Shown: positions 1-9,751, counted from the first letter of the stretch. The stretch is 64,000 nt of DNA from Isosphaera pallida ATCC 43644 (GCF_000186345.1 NC_014962.1:4430450-4494449); one strand, 5' to 3'. Numbers and translations are program-made. Notes: generated from the letters alone by a model not told the origin.

Positions 1-1
1 G

Positions 2-1435
2 GACTTGGACCTCGACGGGGATTTGGCCGTCGAGGATCTCGACGATATGTCCCGCCGGATCGACGACCCAGTGCGGATGTATCTGACCCAGATGGGCGAG
101 ATCCCCCTGCTGACCCGCGAGCAGGAAATCAGCCTGGCCGAACGGATCGAGTCCACCCGCAAACGATTCCGCCGCCGCGTGTTGGAATGCGACTATGCCC
201 TGCGGTTAGTGGTGGATGTCCTCAAAAAGGTGGACAGCGGCGAATTGCCGTTCGATCGCACCGTCAAGGTCTCAATGACCGAAAATCTGGAGAAGAACCA
301 GATTCTGGGCCGGATGCCTCACAACCTGGTCACGCTTGAACATTTGATGGATTGCAACGACCGGGATTTCCGCGACCTGTTGCGAGCCCGCGGCGACAAG
401 GAGAAACGGCGGCGATTGGCCAGGGCGTTGGCGATCCGCCGCCGTAAGGCGGTCAAGCTGGTCGAGGAATTGTCGATTCGCACCCAGAAGGTTCAGCCGC
501 TGATGAAGCGTCTGGAGCAAATTTCCGCCCGGATGCAGGAACTGCTCAACCAAATCCGCGAAGTCCGTGCCGGTCGGGGTCGGCTGGATGAACACGCCAA
601 CCTCGAAAAAGAGTTGCGCGACCTCATGCTCATGACCCTGGAGACCCCCGCTGGCCTGGCGCGACGGGTCCGGGAGATGAACGAGCGGTTCAAGGAGTAC
701 GAGAAGGCCAAACGCAAGCTCTCCGGCGGCAACCTGCGGCTGGTGGTCTCGATCGCCAAGAAATATCGCAACCGTGGCCTGTCGTTCCTGGACCTGATCC
801 AAGAGGGCAACACCGGCCTGATGCGGGCGGTAGACAAGTACGAATGGCGGCGGGGCTTCAAGTTCAGCACCTACGCAACTTGGTGGATCCGCCAGGCAAT
901 CACCCGCGCCATTGCCGATCAAGCCCGGACCATCCGCATTCCGGTGCATATGATCGAAACCATGTCCAAGCTCCGCAACGTCAACAAAAAACTGCTGCAG
1001 GAAAAAGGCCGCGAACCCACTATTGAGGAAACCGCGCGGGCGGCCAACATCTCAATCGAAGAAACCCGGCGCGTCATGAAAATCTCGCGTCATCCGATCT
1101 CGTTGGACCGTCCTGTAGGCGAGAGCGAGGACAGCTATTTCGGTGACTTCATCGAGGACACGACCGCCGAGAATCCGATCAACTCGGCAACTCAGGAAAT
1201 GCTCAAAGACAAGATCGATCAGGTTCTCAAAACCCTGACCTACCGTGAGCGGGAAATCATCAAGCTGCGTTATGGCCTAGGAGACGGCTACACCTACACG
1301 TTGGAGGAGGTAGGCCGCATTTTCAAGGTCACCCGCGAGCGGGTCCGCCAGATCGAAGCCAAGGCGGTCCGCAAGCTGCAACATCCAGTTCGCAGCCGCC
1401 AGTTGGAAGGCTTCTTAGAATCGACGGCGACCTAA
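2..1435 (+). CDS. rpoD: Primary RNA polymerase sigma factor (RpoD/SigA), 5' end outside window
   Basis: This is the housekeeping sigma-70 factor, which directs RNA polymerase to -35/-10 promoters. The frame is open to the window edge, so the N-terminus (region 1.1) is missing; the in-frame TTG at 5 need not be the true start. About 476 residues are visible. Region 1.2 ([12 protein letters not shown]) is near residue 20. A charged non-conserved insert follows. Region 2 spans about 231-305, with [27 protein letters not shown] and the [15 protein letters not shown] melting segment. Region 4 (about 410-460) carries the helix-turn-helix [17 protein letters not shown]. Presence of regions 1.2 to 4 with a long insert argues for a primary sigma rather than an alternative one. 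A strong GC hairpin lies 50 bases after the stop. Confidence 0.96.
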   Translation, partial: DLDLDGDLAVEDLDDMSRRIDDPVRMYLTQMGEIPLLTREQEISLAERIESTRKRFRRRVLECDYALRLVVDVLKKVDSGELPFDRTVKVSMTENLEKNQILGRMPHNLVTLEHLMDCNDRDFRDLLRARGDKEKRRRLARALAIRRRKAVKLVEELSIRTQKVQPLMKRLEQISARMQELLNQIREVRAGRGRLDEHANLEKELRDLMLMTLETPAGLARRVREMNERFKEYEKAKRKLSGGNLRLVVSIAKKYRNRGLSFLDLIQEGNTGLMRAVDKYEWRRGFKFSTYATWWIRQAITRAIADQARTIRIPVHMIETMSKLRNVNKKLLQEKGREPTIEETARAANISIEETRRVMKISRHPISLDRPVGESEDSYFGDFIEDTTAENPINSATQEMLKDKIDQVLKTLTYREREIIKLRYGLGDGYTYTLEEVGRIFKVTRERVRQIEAKAVRKLQHPVRSRQLEGFLESTAT

Positions 1436-1485
1436 TTGGCCGTGTCTCTGCCCGCTCCGACGCGACGGTTGGGCGGAGAGTGGCC

Positions 1486-1511
1486 GCCCACCCCGATCGG
1501 TCGGGGTGGGC
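1486..1511 (+). terminator. GC-rich hairpin after the sigma factor gene
   Basis: An 11-bp perfect inverted repeat (GCCCACCCCGA, loop TCGG, TCGGGGTGGGC) lies 50 bases after the sigma factor stop and before the next start at 1568. There is no T tract, so it is at best an unconventional terminator or a processing/attenuation hairpin. The segment GGCCGCCCACCCC also occurs twice as a direct repeat across it. Confidence 0.5.
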
Positions 1512-1567
1512 CGCCCACCCCCGCCCGCACCTCATCCCCTTCCCCGTCGCGTATCGGAACCCTCGCT

Positions 1568-2395
1568 ATGAGCCTCGCCGCACCCTCGCCGGCTCCCCCA
1601 TCCGACCCGGTGATCTTCCCCCCCACCAACCTGGCCGAACTGCACGCCCTGCACCAACGCGCTCAGGCGGTACGCGACCAGCTGGAGTCGGGGCCCAAAC
1701 TCAAGACCGCCCGCCAAGCGCTCTTGGCCCGCGCCCAGGCCGACCTTGAAACGGCCAAGCAGAACCTTCAGCGCGAAAAACTGCAACAGATGCAGCACGA
1801 AACCCAACTCAAAACCCTCCAATCCCGATCCGATGACCTGCGGGTCAAGCTCAACACCGTCAAAAAGAACGACGAATACAACGCCATTCTCAAAGACCTG
1901 CACACCAACCAAACCGCGATCCGCCAGGAAGAGGAAGCCATCCTGGAACAAATGGCCAAGGTCGAAACCCTTACCGCCGAGGTGGCCCGCCTGGAGTCGG
2001 AACTTGCGGCCAAGACCCGCGACTACAACGAGTTCGTAGCCCAACTGGAAACCCGCCTCGCGTCCCAACGCACGCTTCTGAAACGGCTCGAGGCAGCGTT
2101 GACCCAGGGCGAGTCGATCGTTCCCGAATCAGGCCGTGAAACCTACCGTCGCGCCATCCAACGCCGCGGTGCCGACGCAATGGCGGCGGTGGATAACATG
2201 GTCTGCACCGGCTGCTACGTCCAGATCACCCAGCAATCGTTCAACGACCTGCATCTTCCCGACCTGCTCGTCACGTGTAAATCGTGCAGCCGCATCCTCT
2301 ATTTTCCCACGGCGTTGGAAAATCTGTTGAAACGCGACGAAGAGGTACGTCCCCGCAAGCGTCGCGGCAAGGCTGCCACCAACTCATCCGATTGA
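1568..2395 (+). CDS. Coiled-coil protein with C-terminal C4 zinc ribbon (CT398/COG1579-like)
   Basis: The protein has 275 residues. Residues 15-205 form a long alpha-helical hairpin, rich in Gln, Lys and Glu, including the VKKNDEYNAI turn typical of this family. It is followed by a zinc ribbon with Cys213-Thr-Gly-Cys216 and Cys237-Lys-Ser-Cys240, and a basic tail (RPRKRRGK). Relatives in other bacteria are usually annotated only as zinc-ribbon proteins; a nucleic-acid or protein scaffold role is inferred. The open frame reaches back to the sigma factor stop, but the upstream 44 codons are proline-rich and overlap the hairpin, so the ATG at 1568 is preferred. It is probably distal to the sigma factor gene in the same direction. 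Confidence 0.85.
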   Translation: MSLAAPSPAPPSDPVIFPPTNLAELHALHQRAQAVRDQLESGPKLKTARQALLARAQADLETAKQNLQREKLQQMQHETQLKTLQSRSDDLRVKLNTVKKNDEYNAILKDLHTNQTAIRQEEEAILEQMAKVETLTAEVARLESELAAKTRDYNEFVAQLETRLASQRTLLKRLEAALTQGESIVPESGRETYRRAIQRRGADAMAAVDNMVCTGCYVQITQQSFNDLHLPDLLVTCKSCSRILYFPTALENLLKRDEEVRPRKRRGKAATNSSD

Positions 2396-2590
2396 TTGCC
2401 AATTCCGCCTTCCATTCACCTGGTTCAATCTTCTTGTCTCATCTAAGACACCGCGCCGGTTTTCCAACCAAACCCAACGCCGATCCGCTCGTTTTAGTCC
2501 TCTTCTCAATCGCTTTTGGAGAACCCAGCAGAATTGAGTGAGGAAAAACCGAATTGGGTCGGTTGGTTGGGTGGGATTCCATGAAACGAC

Positions 2591-2619
2591 TTGACCGGCC
2601 CGCCGGTTTGGGACATACT
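2591..2619 (+). promoter_or_regulatory. Candidate sigma-70 promoter before the small ORF
   Basis: TTGACC at 2591-2596 and CATACT at 2614-2619 are separated by 17 bases. The -35 matches 5 of 6 consensus bases and the -10 matches 4 of 6. It lies 50 bases before a well-placed Shine-Dalgarno (AAGGA, 2656-2660) and an ATG at 2670. Assigned from pattern only. Confidence 0.4.
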
Positions 2620-2669
2620 CGGGGTGACGTCAGGGACGGCGTCACGGCCACTTCCAAGGACTGACAACG

Positions 2670-2813
2670 ATGGATCAACTTGTATCCCATCCGCCGCCCT
2701 CTCCTTCCTCCACGTCGCTTTCGACCCCTCTGGCCGATGCGATTGCGACGGCACTCACCGTGTCGGAGCTGTTGCTTGGTCACGCTTCCTCATCGACTTC
2801 GGGCGCCGCTTGA
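2670..2813 (+). CDS. Small protein of 47 residues, possibly the front part of an interrupted frame
   Basis: The start ATG follows AAGGA with 9 bases between, and a candidate promoter sits upstream. The 47-residue product has a Ser/Pro-rich N-terminus followed by an amphipathic LADAIATALTVSELLLG stretch; no family is recognised. The same reading frame stays open after the TGA at 2811-2813 up to a TGA at 3108-3110 that overlaps the ATG of the next gene (ATGA at 3107-3110). The region could therefore be a small gene plus leader, or a roughly 146-codon gene carrying one stop. In a GC-rich genome long open frames arise by chance, so the evidence is modest. Confidence 0.35.
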   Translation: MDQLVSHPPPSPSSTSLSTPLADAIATALTVSELLLGHASSSTSGAA

Positions 2814-3106
2814 TTGACGGCGACCTGGTCCCGGCTTCGGGTGACTTCAACTGACCTCCAAGCCGCGGCCCCAAAAGGGGGCGTGACTCGTGCGATGGAC
2901 ACCCAGGGTAGCTTCGCGGACATGCCGCTGGCCGTCGCACTCCAGACGATCGATTTCGGTCTCGATCGGGACGTCGGGATGGTCTCGACGAACTCCAGCG
3001 TTATTCCGACGCGACACGCGGACTCAAACGACGGTTCGGTCGGTTCAAGGACGTGGCGCGTGGCCCGTCCGAACCCATCCGATGAGGTCCGGGGGACGGC
3101 GGTTCC
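2814..3106 (+). other. Leader region of the GT4 gene, with an open frame of doubtful status
   Basis: About 290 bases separate the small ORF from the GT4 gene. An open frame with an ATG at 2895 runs through most of it and overlaps the GT4 start by four bases, which would allow translational coupling. The predicted 71-residue product shows no recognisable domain and the ATG has a poorly spaced ribosome binding site. No terminator or riboswitch was recognised. Confidence 0.3.
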
Positions 3107-5008
3107 ATGATCTCGCACATGTTCTTGCTGATTTTCACGGTGGCCTTCATGGGTTGCGTCCTGGCGACTCCGCTGGTGACCCAACTGGCCTCGCGGTTGG
3201 GGGCGATCGACCGCCCCGACCAATTCCGGCGGGTCCACAAGGGCCAGGTGCCGCGGATGGGCGGCCTCGCGGTTGCGGGCGGCGTTGCCCTGGCGTTGGC
3301 AGTGGCCAGTTACTACGACTCGCAAGGGGTCTGGTTGGGAGGGATGAGTTCGTTGACGCCTCCCGCAGGTGGCGCTTCGATCTCCCCGGCCTCCAACGCG
3401 ATGCCACTGCCAGTGGTCCTCTCCGCCGGTCTGCTCATTCTGGCGGTGGGCCTCATTGACGACAGCATCGGCATGAGTCCTCGGCTCAAGCTGGCCGGAC
3501 AAGCCCTGGCCGTCGTGGTCCTTTATCTGGGCGGTATCCGAATCGAACGGTTCGAAGCCCTCGGCGTGGCCATTGACTTGAGCGTCTTCAACGTCACCAT
3601 CCCCTGGGGAGACGCCACGCTGACGTTGGGACCGGCCGGATTCCTCGTCACCTTATTCTGGTTCCTTGGATGCATGAACATCTGGAACCTGATCGACGGC
3701 ATGGACGGTCTGGCCTCCGGCGTGGCGTTGTTAGTGACCGGCACCCTGATGCTGGTGGCGCTCCACTTGGACAACATCGGTCCAGCGCTGCTGGCCGCAG
3801 CCCTGGCGGGGAGTCTGGCGGGGTTCCTGCTTTACAACTGGCATCCGGCCTGCATCTTCCTGGGGGATTGCGGCAGCTTGCTGATCGGGCTGTTGATCGG
3901 GGTCATCGGCATCCAAGGTTCAATGAAAAGCTCAGCGACCGTGGCTCTGCTATTGCCTTTGCTGGCAATGGGCCTGCCGATCTCCGACACCGCGATGGCG
4001 ATCTTTCGCCGCTGGGTACGCAACCTGCCGCTCACCCTGGGCGACCGCAAGCATATTCACCACCTTCTGATTGGGCTGGGACTCGATCCTCGTCAGGCCG
4101 CGGCGCTGTTGTACTGCTTTTCGGCTTTCCTGTGCGGTTCGGTGCTGCTGGGCGTGGCGCTCAACAACGAATGGCTCGCGTTGACCCTGGCAATCATGGG
4201 AGCGTTAGCGTTCCTGGTCATCCTGACCAGCCGTCGGGACGAGTTGACCCTGTTGCGCTCCGACTTCACCGCGCGGATGACCCGCGGACGCCAGGAGCGA
4301 CTGGCCGCGCGGGTCGCCTTCGAGACTATCCAACGAATCGAATTGAGCGAGTCCCGAACCCGAGTTTGGGAATGGTTGAGCGACGCGGCCTCGCGGTTAG
4401 GTTGCCGGCGTCTGGAAGTGGAATGCTTCCCTCGTCACCCCTGGGAGACCGGTTCGGCATCCGCCGCCGTCAACACCTGCTCTCATCGTCCTCGATTTCA
4501 TGAAGATGCGCCCCTCGATCCCCATCGCGCGTTCGAGCGTCCAATCGACCCTTCCAATCCTTCCAACCAAACCAACCAACCTAGACGGACGCTCTCGGAA
4601 TCGGACGCCTCGTGGGAAAGTCCGTCGGCCCAGGTGATTGAATTGCGATCTCCTCTGGACGAGTGTTGGGTGTTGCGGGTGAAGCTGGCGGTCAATGCTA
4701 TCCATCCGCCAATTGCCCCGGACATCGTCGCCCGGTTCGCGCAGCGCGTGTGCGCGGCGGGCGCTCGAAGGTGGCTCGAACTGGGGTCGCTGGAACTCGA
4801 ATCGCAACCCGCGGCGGTAGCTTCGACAGTGCGCGAGGAGCGCACGGTCGAACCGGTCACCACACCTGCGACGGTTTCGCCTCTCACCACCAGCTCGACC
4901 GAGGGACGCGAATTGCTGGTACCGCCACGCACGGCCTTAGAGCCTATGATGATGGGAGGAATGGTGCATCATCTGGTTGATTCCGGAGCGGCGCGACGTT
5001 ACAACTAA
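3107..5008 (+). CDS. GT4 undecaprenyl-phosphate phosphosugar transferase (WecA/TagO-like) with long C-terminal extension
   Basis: This membrane enzyme likely starts polysaccharide synthesis by moving a sugar-1-phosphate from a UDP-sugar to undecaprenyl phosphate. It has 633 residues. The first ~370 are rich in membrane segments and carry the family motifs: the aspartate pair Asp118-Asp119 (LIDDS), NIWNLIDGMDG at 191-201, LGDCGSLLIG at 252-261, and the KHIHH histidine motif around 313-317. The remaining ~260 residues are soluble, with no membrane segments and an Asn/Pro-rich stretch, well beyond the usual ~350-residue length. GGGGGA lies about 10 bases before the ATG; an ATG at 3119 is an alternative. 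It is the first enzyme of the downstream exopolysaccharide block. The precise sugar is unknown. Confidence 0.88.
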   Translation: MISHMFLLIFTVAFMGCVLATPLVTQLASRLGAIDRPDQFRRVHKGQVPRMGGLAVAGGVALALAVASYYDSQGVWLGGMSSLTPPAGGASISPASNAMPLPVVLSAGLLILAVGLIDDSIGMSPRLKLAGQALAVVVLYLGGIRIERFEALGVAIDLSVFNVTIPWGDATLTLGPAGFLVTLFWFLGCMNIWNLIDGMDGLASGVALLVTGTLMLVALHLDNIGPALLAAALAGSLAGFLLYNWHPACIFLGDCGSLLIGLLIGVIGIQGSMKSSATVALLLPLLAMGLPISDTAMAIFRRWVRNLPLTLGDRKHIHHLLIGLGLDPRQAAALLYCFSAFLCGSVLLGVALNNEWLALTLAIMGALAFLVILTSRRDELTLLRSDFTARMTRGRQERLAARVAFETIQRIELSESRTRVWEWLSDAASRLGCRRLEVECFPRHPWETGSASAAVNTCSHRPRFHEDAPLDPHRAFERPIDPSNPSNQTNQPRRTLSESDASWESPSAQVIELRSPLDECWVLRVKLAVNAIHPPIAPDIVARFAQRVCAAGARRWLELGSLELESQPAAVASTVREERTVEPVTTPATVSPLTTSSTEGRELLVPPRTALEPMMMGGMVHHLVDSGAARRYN

Positions 5009-5269
5009 TTCAGGAAGTCCACTCACGGGTTTAACAACGATTTCTGGACGTGGGCAGGTACCAACCTATCGATTTTGGGCCGCGTCGGCTCGATCAGCTT
5101 CGACGCGAACGGATGGTCCTGATCCCCACCTCTCGCCAAGCCGGAACTTTCCCCACCTTCCCTCGTTCCAGCGTGTGTTTCCGTTGGTCGCGTTTTTTTC
5201 GCCTTCCTCCCACCCCTCCGCTCCGAGCCATCGTTTCGAGTTCACACCACGCCGAGGAGTCGCAGTCTC

Positions 5270-7750
5270 ATGGATCGAGAGTTGCTGCCCGCACGGACGC
5301 GGGGCGAGATGGGCGATTCCCCGTCCCCCCGGCCTCATCACCCCACCTCGCCCGCCCTGCCAGCCTGGGCGCTGGACTTTCACGACACGTCGTCCGTCAC
5401 CTCCGTCAACCCTAACGGCTCGTCCAAAACTTTGGCCGATTACCTGCGGGCCTTGAGGCAACGCTGGGGCGTCACCCTCGCGTTGGCGATCCTGTTGTTC
5501 GTCCCGGGCGCGGTGTACACGGTCCGCAAAGCCCCGGTCTATCGGGCCGAGGCGATCTTAGAAGTTCAGCCCAGCAGCAACGACCCCAACCTCAGCAGCA
5601 TCCTAGCGCACAAGGTGGGCGGCGAGCCGCAGCCGTTGGATGATCGGTTTTTGCCCAACGCGGTGGCCTATCTCAAGTCGCGGCCGATGGCCTCCCAGGT
5701 GGCCTCCATCCTAACGGCCGCTCGGGAGGTTCCCAACGGTGCCGACCCCTTCAAAGACTTGATCGACAACCTCTCGGTCAAAGCGATTCCCAACAGCAAC
5801 TACATCGCGCTGAGCCTCGACGGCACTGATCCTTCCTGGATCACCAAGATGCTCAACACCCTGATTGAATCTTATGCCGAACGGGTCGGTCGAGAGCAGG
5901 CCAACACTCTGGACGGTGCGTTGCTGGCCGGAACCAAGCTAGTGGAGGAACGCCGGGCAGCGATCCAAAAACTCGAAGAGGAAGCCTCCGCGGCGCTCCA
6001 GGCATCCGACTCGCTGGATCCCTCAGGCGAAAGTCTGTTGCGTTCGGAACTGACCATCGCCACCACCCTGCTGCTCTCCGAACAGAATCGGCTCACCAGC
6101 TTGGAGGATCAACTGGCCCTCCGGCGGATGTCGCCCACGCGTACCTTGGACGAACGCTCGATGATCGCCCGCAACCGGATCGAGCGTCTGGAGGATGAGA
6201 ACGAGAAAATCTCTCGGGCGATCCTTTCGATCCAGGGGCGGGCCAAGGATGTCTTGTTCGAGCCCAAGACCCGCGAACTCAAGCTCCGACTCGACCAGAA
6301 CCGTCAGGAAATCGAACGGTTAGAAGCCCGCATGAGGAAGGGTCTGCCCGAAGACGAAGAGACCGCGCTTGAGAAGCGCGGTGAGGCGATCCGTGCCGGG
6401 ATTGAAAAGCACATCGCCCAACTGCGTGAGGAGATCGCCCGCATCAACAAGCGGATGCAAGAGGAACGTCCCGCCCAGCAAGCCTACCTCAATAAGATCA
6501 AACAACGCGACTTGGAATCCAAGAATCTAATGGAGACTCAGCAAAAGCTCAACGAGCTGCGGGCGTTGGCCGGGGCGTTGAAGTCGAAGAACCCGGTCAA
6601 GATCGTGTCGCGGGCGATGGAGCCGGAGGAGCCGGTCAAGCCATCCAAGAAGCTCTACCTGGCACTGTTCGCTATGTTCGGCCTAGTGGGGGGGGTCGGC
6701 TTGGTCTGTCTGATGGAACACCTCGATCACACCATCCGCGCGCCCGAGCCGGTCATGGCCGGTCTGCGTTTGCCGGTGTTGGGAATGATTCCCCGAGTGG
6801 CGCGAACTCAAGAGACCACCCGAGGCGGTCACGTCTGGACAGCCAGCGCCCCGCTGTCGATCGCCGCCGACGCCTTCCGCAACCTGCGGGCCGGTCTGAT
6901 TGGCTCGGAGGAGGAGCGGCCCTTGACGAGTCTGCTGATCGCCAGCGCCGGGCCAGGCGAAGGCAAAAGCACGGTGGCCTTGAATTTGGCGACTGCCTGC
7001 GCCCGAGCCGGGGAACGAACCCTCTTGATCGACCTGGATTTCCGCCGTCCGAGCCTTGGGGCGGTCTTCGGCGTCGGTCCCGACGATCCAGGCATCATCG
7101 ACGTGTTGCGGGGCGATCGCCCCTGGCAAAAGGTGGTTGTTCGCACGGAGTTGCCTCAACTCGACTTCCTGCCCAGCGGCGACGTGGCCGGGGTACCGGT
7201 GGAGGTGTTGGGCACCCGCGAACTCAAGCAAGCTCTGGCTTCGGCCCGCGGTCATTACGACCGGATCATTCTGGATGGTCCGGCTCTGCTCGGTTTGGCC
7301 GATGGGCGGTTGCTGGGTCGGATGGTCGATGGAGCGTTGCTGGTCATCCGTTCGGGCACCCAAACGCTTCAGTCGCTGCGACGCGCTCGGATGATGTTAG
7401 ACCAGTCGCGGGTGCCAGTTCTGGGTGCGGCGCTCAACCAGATGCGGGCCGTCGAGCTGGACTGGACCCGCCCAGCCTCGCCGATCCTCACCGCCGTCGC
7501 GCTTCGGCCCAGCGACGCTGACCCGCTCGAGCCCTCCGACACCTTCGATGACGAGTTCACCGATGATGAACTCAACGGGGTCACTCCAGACGAAGACGAC
7601 GTGAACCAGGACCTCGACCCAACCACCGCCCGCGATGACTCGACTCCGGACTGTTCCTCTGAAACGATCCTTGATTCGCAAGCCAATCCGGTCGTATCCG
7701 CCGCCGGGTCCGGGAATCCGGGCGATTGCCACTCCGCCACCGTGATCTAA
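5270..7750 (+). CDS. Wzz chain-length determinant / BY-kinase-like ATPase fusion
   Basis: The 826-residue inner-membrane protein would control length and export of the polysaccharide. A Wzz-type domain begins with a membrane segment at about 66-84. A long periplasmic coiled coil (about 210-450) follows, then a PVKPSKK motif and a second membrane segment at about 463-485. The cytoplasmic part is a BY-kinase-type ATPase: Walker A SAGPGEGKST (559-568), Walker A' TLLIDLDFRRPS (about 583-595) and Walker B RIILDG (about 665-670). Oddly, the acidic C-terminal tail after the ATPase contains no tyrosine, while classical BY-kinases end in a tyrosine cluster, so autophosphorylation of the usual kind is doubtful. 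GAGGAG precedes the ATG by about 11 bases. Confidence 0.9.
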   Translation: MDRELLPARTRGEMGDSPSPRPHHPTSPALPAWALDFHDTSSVTSVNPNGSSKTLADYLRALRQRWGVTLALAILLFVPGAVYTVRKAPVYRAEAILEVQPSSNDPNLSSILAHKVGGEPQPLDDRFLPNAVAYLKSRPMASQVASILTAAREVPNGADPFKDLIDNLSVKAIPNSNYIALSLDGTDPSWITKMLNTLIESYAERVGREQANTLDGALLAGTKLVEERRAAIQKLEEEASAALQASDSLDPSGESLLRSELTIATTLLLSEQNRLTSLEDQLALRRMSPTRTLDERSMIARNRIERLEDENEKISRAILSIQGRAKDVLFEPKTRELKLRLDQNRQEIERLEARMRKGLPEDEETALEKRGEAIRAGIEKHIAQLREEIARINKRMQEERPAQQAYLNKIKQRDLESKNLMETQQKLNELRALAGALKSKNPVKIVSRAMEPEEPVKPSKKLYLALFAMFGLVGGVGLVCLMEHLDHTIRAPEPVMAGLRLPVLGMIPRVARTQETTRGGHVWTASAPLSIAADAFRNLRAGLIGSEEERPLTSLLIASAGPGEGKSTVALNLATACARAGERTLLIDLDFRRPSLGAVFGVGPDDPGIIDVLRGDRPWQKVVVRTELPQLDFLPSGDVAGVPVEVLGTRELKQALASARGHYDRIILDGPALLGLADGRLLGRMVDGALLVIRSGTQTLQSLRRARMMLDQSRVPVLGAALNQMRAVELDWTRPASPILTAVALRPSDADPLEPSDTFDDEFTDDELNGVTPDEDDVNQDLDPTTARDDSTPDCSSETILDSQANPVVSAAGSGNPGDCHSATVI

Positions 7751-7816
7751 CTAACCGCGAACGCGCCTCTCGATCCCGATCCCAACCCGAACGTCACGCG
7801 AGGAAGGAGCCTCAAC

Positions 7817-9538
7817 GTGCCCCCCACCCTACCGAACCCCTCGACCAAGGAGCCGCTCCGCCGTCCGTCCGGCGGTTCCCCCGCGCCACGTCCTCTCTCC
7901 CCCGCCAAGGTCCGAACCGTGCTCTGGTTGGATCGGGCTTTCGAGGTCAACCTAGTCGGCCTGATTGTTGGGTCGATTCTGGCGCTGGGGGGAACCCTCT
8001 GGTGGTCGGAACCGATCCTGGCGGGGGGGATCGTGTCCTTGGGGGTGATTCACGGCGTTCGTGGGGTGCTGAGAGGCACCCAGGGCTTTCTCAAAGGACC
8101 TTTGACCCTGTTGCTCGTTGGAGTAGCGGGACTCGGTCTCGCGCAATCGATTCCGTTGCCCGCTTCGTTGGCCGGCCTTCTAACCCCCGACTCGGCGGCT
8201 TTCGACCTAGGGTTTCCGCCCTCGGCGCTAGAACGCGACGACCCCGCGGCGGGGGAGTTGGCGGAGGGGAAGCTCGACACGACTCAAGCCGGACGGCGTC
8301 CGGCGACGTTGGATCGTCACGCGACCCTCAGAGCGACTCTGTTGACCTTGGGAACTGCATTGGTGGCGATGGTGGTGGGTCAAACCACTCAGGATCGCCG
8401 CCGTTTGACGCTCATCCTGGGCACATTGGCCGCGATGTTGGGTATCAACACCCTGCTGGCCTTGATCCAAACGGCTGGTCATGTGCCGGGCTGGATGGGA
8501 ATCATCACGCCGGGAACCAAAGCGCCGTGGTCGCCGTCATGGGCCGAGTTGGCGGCCGCTCCAGGGGCGACCCGAATCCACCCGTGGTCAGACGCGCCCC
8601 CCGCCTTGAACCTTTCAGGCACCGACGACGATCTCGTGCGGGTTGATCCGGGTCGCAACGGCCTCTGGCTGTTGACCACGCCCGACGCGACCAGCCGGTT
8701 CTTGATCGGCACGATGCCCGGCGGCGCGGCGGGCTACCTGGCGTTGGCGGCAGTGGGTCTCCCCCTCACCCTAGCTCTAACGATCCACACCCTCTCGGCG
8801 CGGGGATCGCGCGAACCCCTCATGGTCCGCTTGAGCGATTCGGGACGCTGGGGCGTCGCCCTGGCTCTCGGCATGGCGACCCTGGGAGCCTCGCTCATGT
8901 GCGCCACGCTGGGCGGCTTTGGGAAGGCCGGCCCCATCCTAGGCGTCACCCTGCTGGTGGGTTTGGCGTTGACCCGCACGCCGGGTTGCAAGGCTTCAGC
9001 CTGGGCGTTGAGTGGCTTGGTTCTGCTGTTTGCCAGCTTGGGTGGATTTTGGCGGGCCTCCGGCGATCCCCCTGCGGCTCTCATCGGCTTCGATCCCTCC
9101 GAGTCGGCCCAGTTCGCAACCCTGCGCCGCGACCTGAGCGACGCTTGGATCATCCTTCAAGCCAACCCCATTCTGGGCGTGGGTTTGGGAGCTTTCGGCG
9201 CGATCCACCCCTACGTCAAAACCGGTGGGAACAACCTGACCGCCGCCCCCAGCGGTTGGATCCACTTCGCGGCCGAGGCAGGCGTCATTGGTCTGACTTT
9301 GGCTGTGATCGGCCTGATCTGGATCGCGCGCCGTCTCCCAACCGCGCTGAGACGGGTCGGACCAGCCGAACAACCTCTGGCCTGGGCCCTGTTAGGGGCG
9401 GGTTTGGGTCTTGGGGTGTATTCCCTGGTGGGCTGGACAGTCCAAGCGCCCGCCCTGGCTCTGGTCGGGGCCGTCCTGCTGGGCGCGACTCATCGTTGGC
9501 TCTGCGGGGGACTCGATCAGTTCGTCGCCGTCACTTGA
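7817..9538 (+). CDS. O-antigen ligase / Wzy-like polysaccharide polymerase
   Basis: This 573-residue polytopic membrane protein starts at GTG, supported by AGGAAGGAG ending 7 bases upstream. Many hydrophobic segments are spread over the length, with a large periplasmic loop around residues 230-290. The part near 440-485 (ANPILGVGLGAFG, followed by WIHFAAEAGVIGL) matches the Wzy_C/O-antigen ligase signature, where N-P-x-x-G-x-G-x-G precedes the periplasmic loop. It would polymerise or ligate lipid-linked repeats made with the GT4 enzyme, under control of the Wzz-type protein just upstream. Gene order GT4, Wzz/kinase, Wzy-like is classical for EPS loci. Polymerase and ligase cannot be told apart from sequence alone. 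Confidence 0.8.
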   Translation: MPPTLPNPSTKEPLRRPSGGSPAPRPLSPAKVRTVLWLDRAFEVNLVGLIVGSILALGGTLWWSEPILAGGIVSLGVIHGVRGVLRGTQGFLKGPLTLLLVGVAGLGLAQSIPLPASLAGLLTPDSAAFDLGFPPSALERDDPAAGELAEGKLDTTQAGRRPATLDRHATLRATLLTLGTALVAMVVGQTTQDRRRLTLILGTLAAMLGINTLLALIQTAGHVPGWMGIITPGTKAPWSPSWAELAAAPGATRIHPWSDAPPALNLSGTDDDLVRVDPGRNGLWLLTTPDATSRFLIGTMPGGAAGYLALAAVGLPLTLALTIHTLSARGSREPLMVRLSDSGRWGVALALGMATLGASLMCATLGGFGKAGPILGVTLLVGLALTRTPGCKASAWALSGLVLLFASLGGFWRASGDPPAALIGFDPSESAQFATLRRDLSDAWIILQANPILGVGLGAFGAIHPYVKTGGNNLTAAPSGWIHFAAEAGVIGLTLAVIGLIWIARRLPTALRRVGPAEQPLAWALLGAGLGLGVYSLVGWTVQAPALALVGAVLLGATHRWLCGGLDQFVAVT

Positions 9539-9751
9539 CCGACTCGTCCATCCGACCACCGCGCCGACAGGTTGAAAACCACAGGTCCACACGGCGCAAC
9601 CCGTCACTAAAAACATCCGGCGTCCCATCATACGCATCATAAATGAAACGAGCAATCGATGAAACCCAGATGACGCGACCACGCTCCGAATCCGAGCGGA
9701 GTCCAAGGGCGCTTGCGATTGGGAATCAGTCACCGCGAAGGAGTCGCTTTC

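Noticed and set aside
2890-3459. A 189-codon plus-strand frame overlapping the GT4 start
   Set aside because: It runs out of frame through the well-supported GT4 gene and its composition is Arg/Pro-rich, as expected of a shadow.
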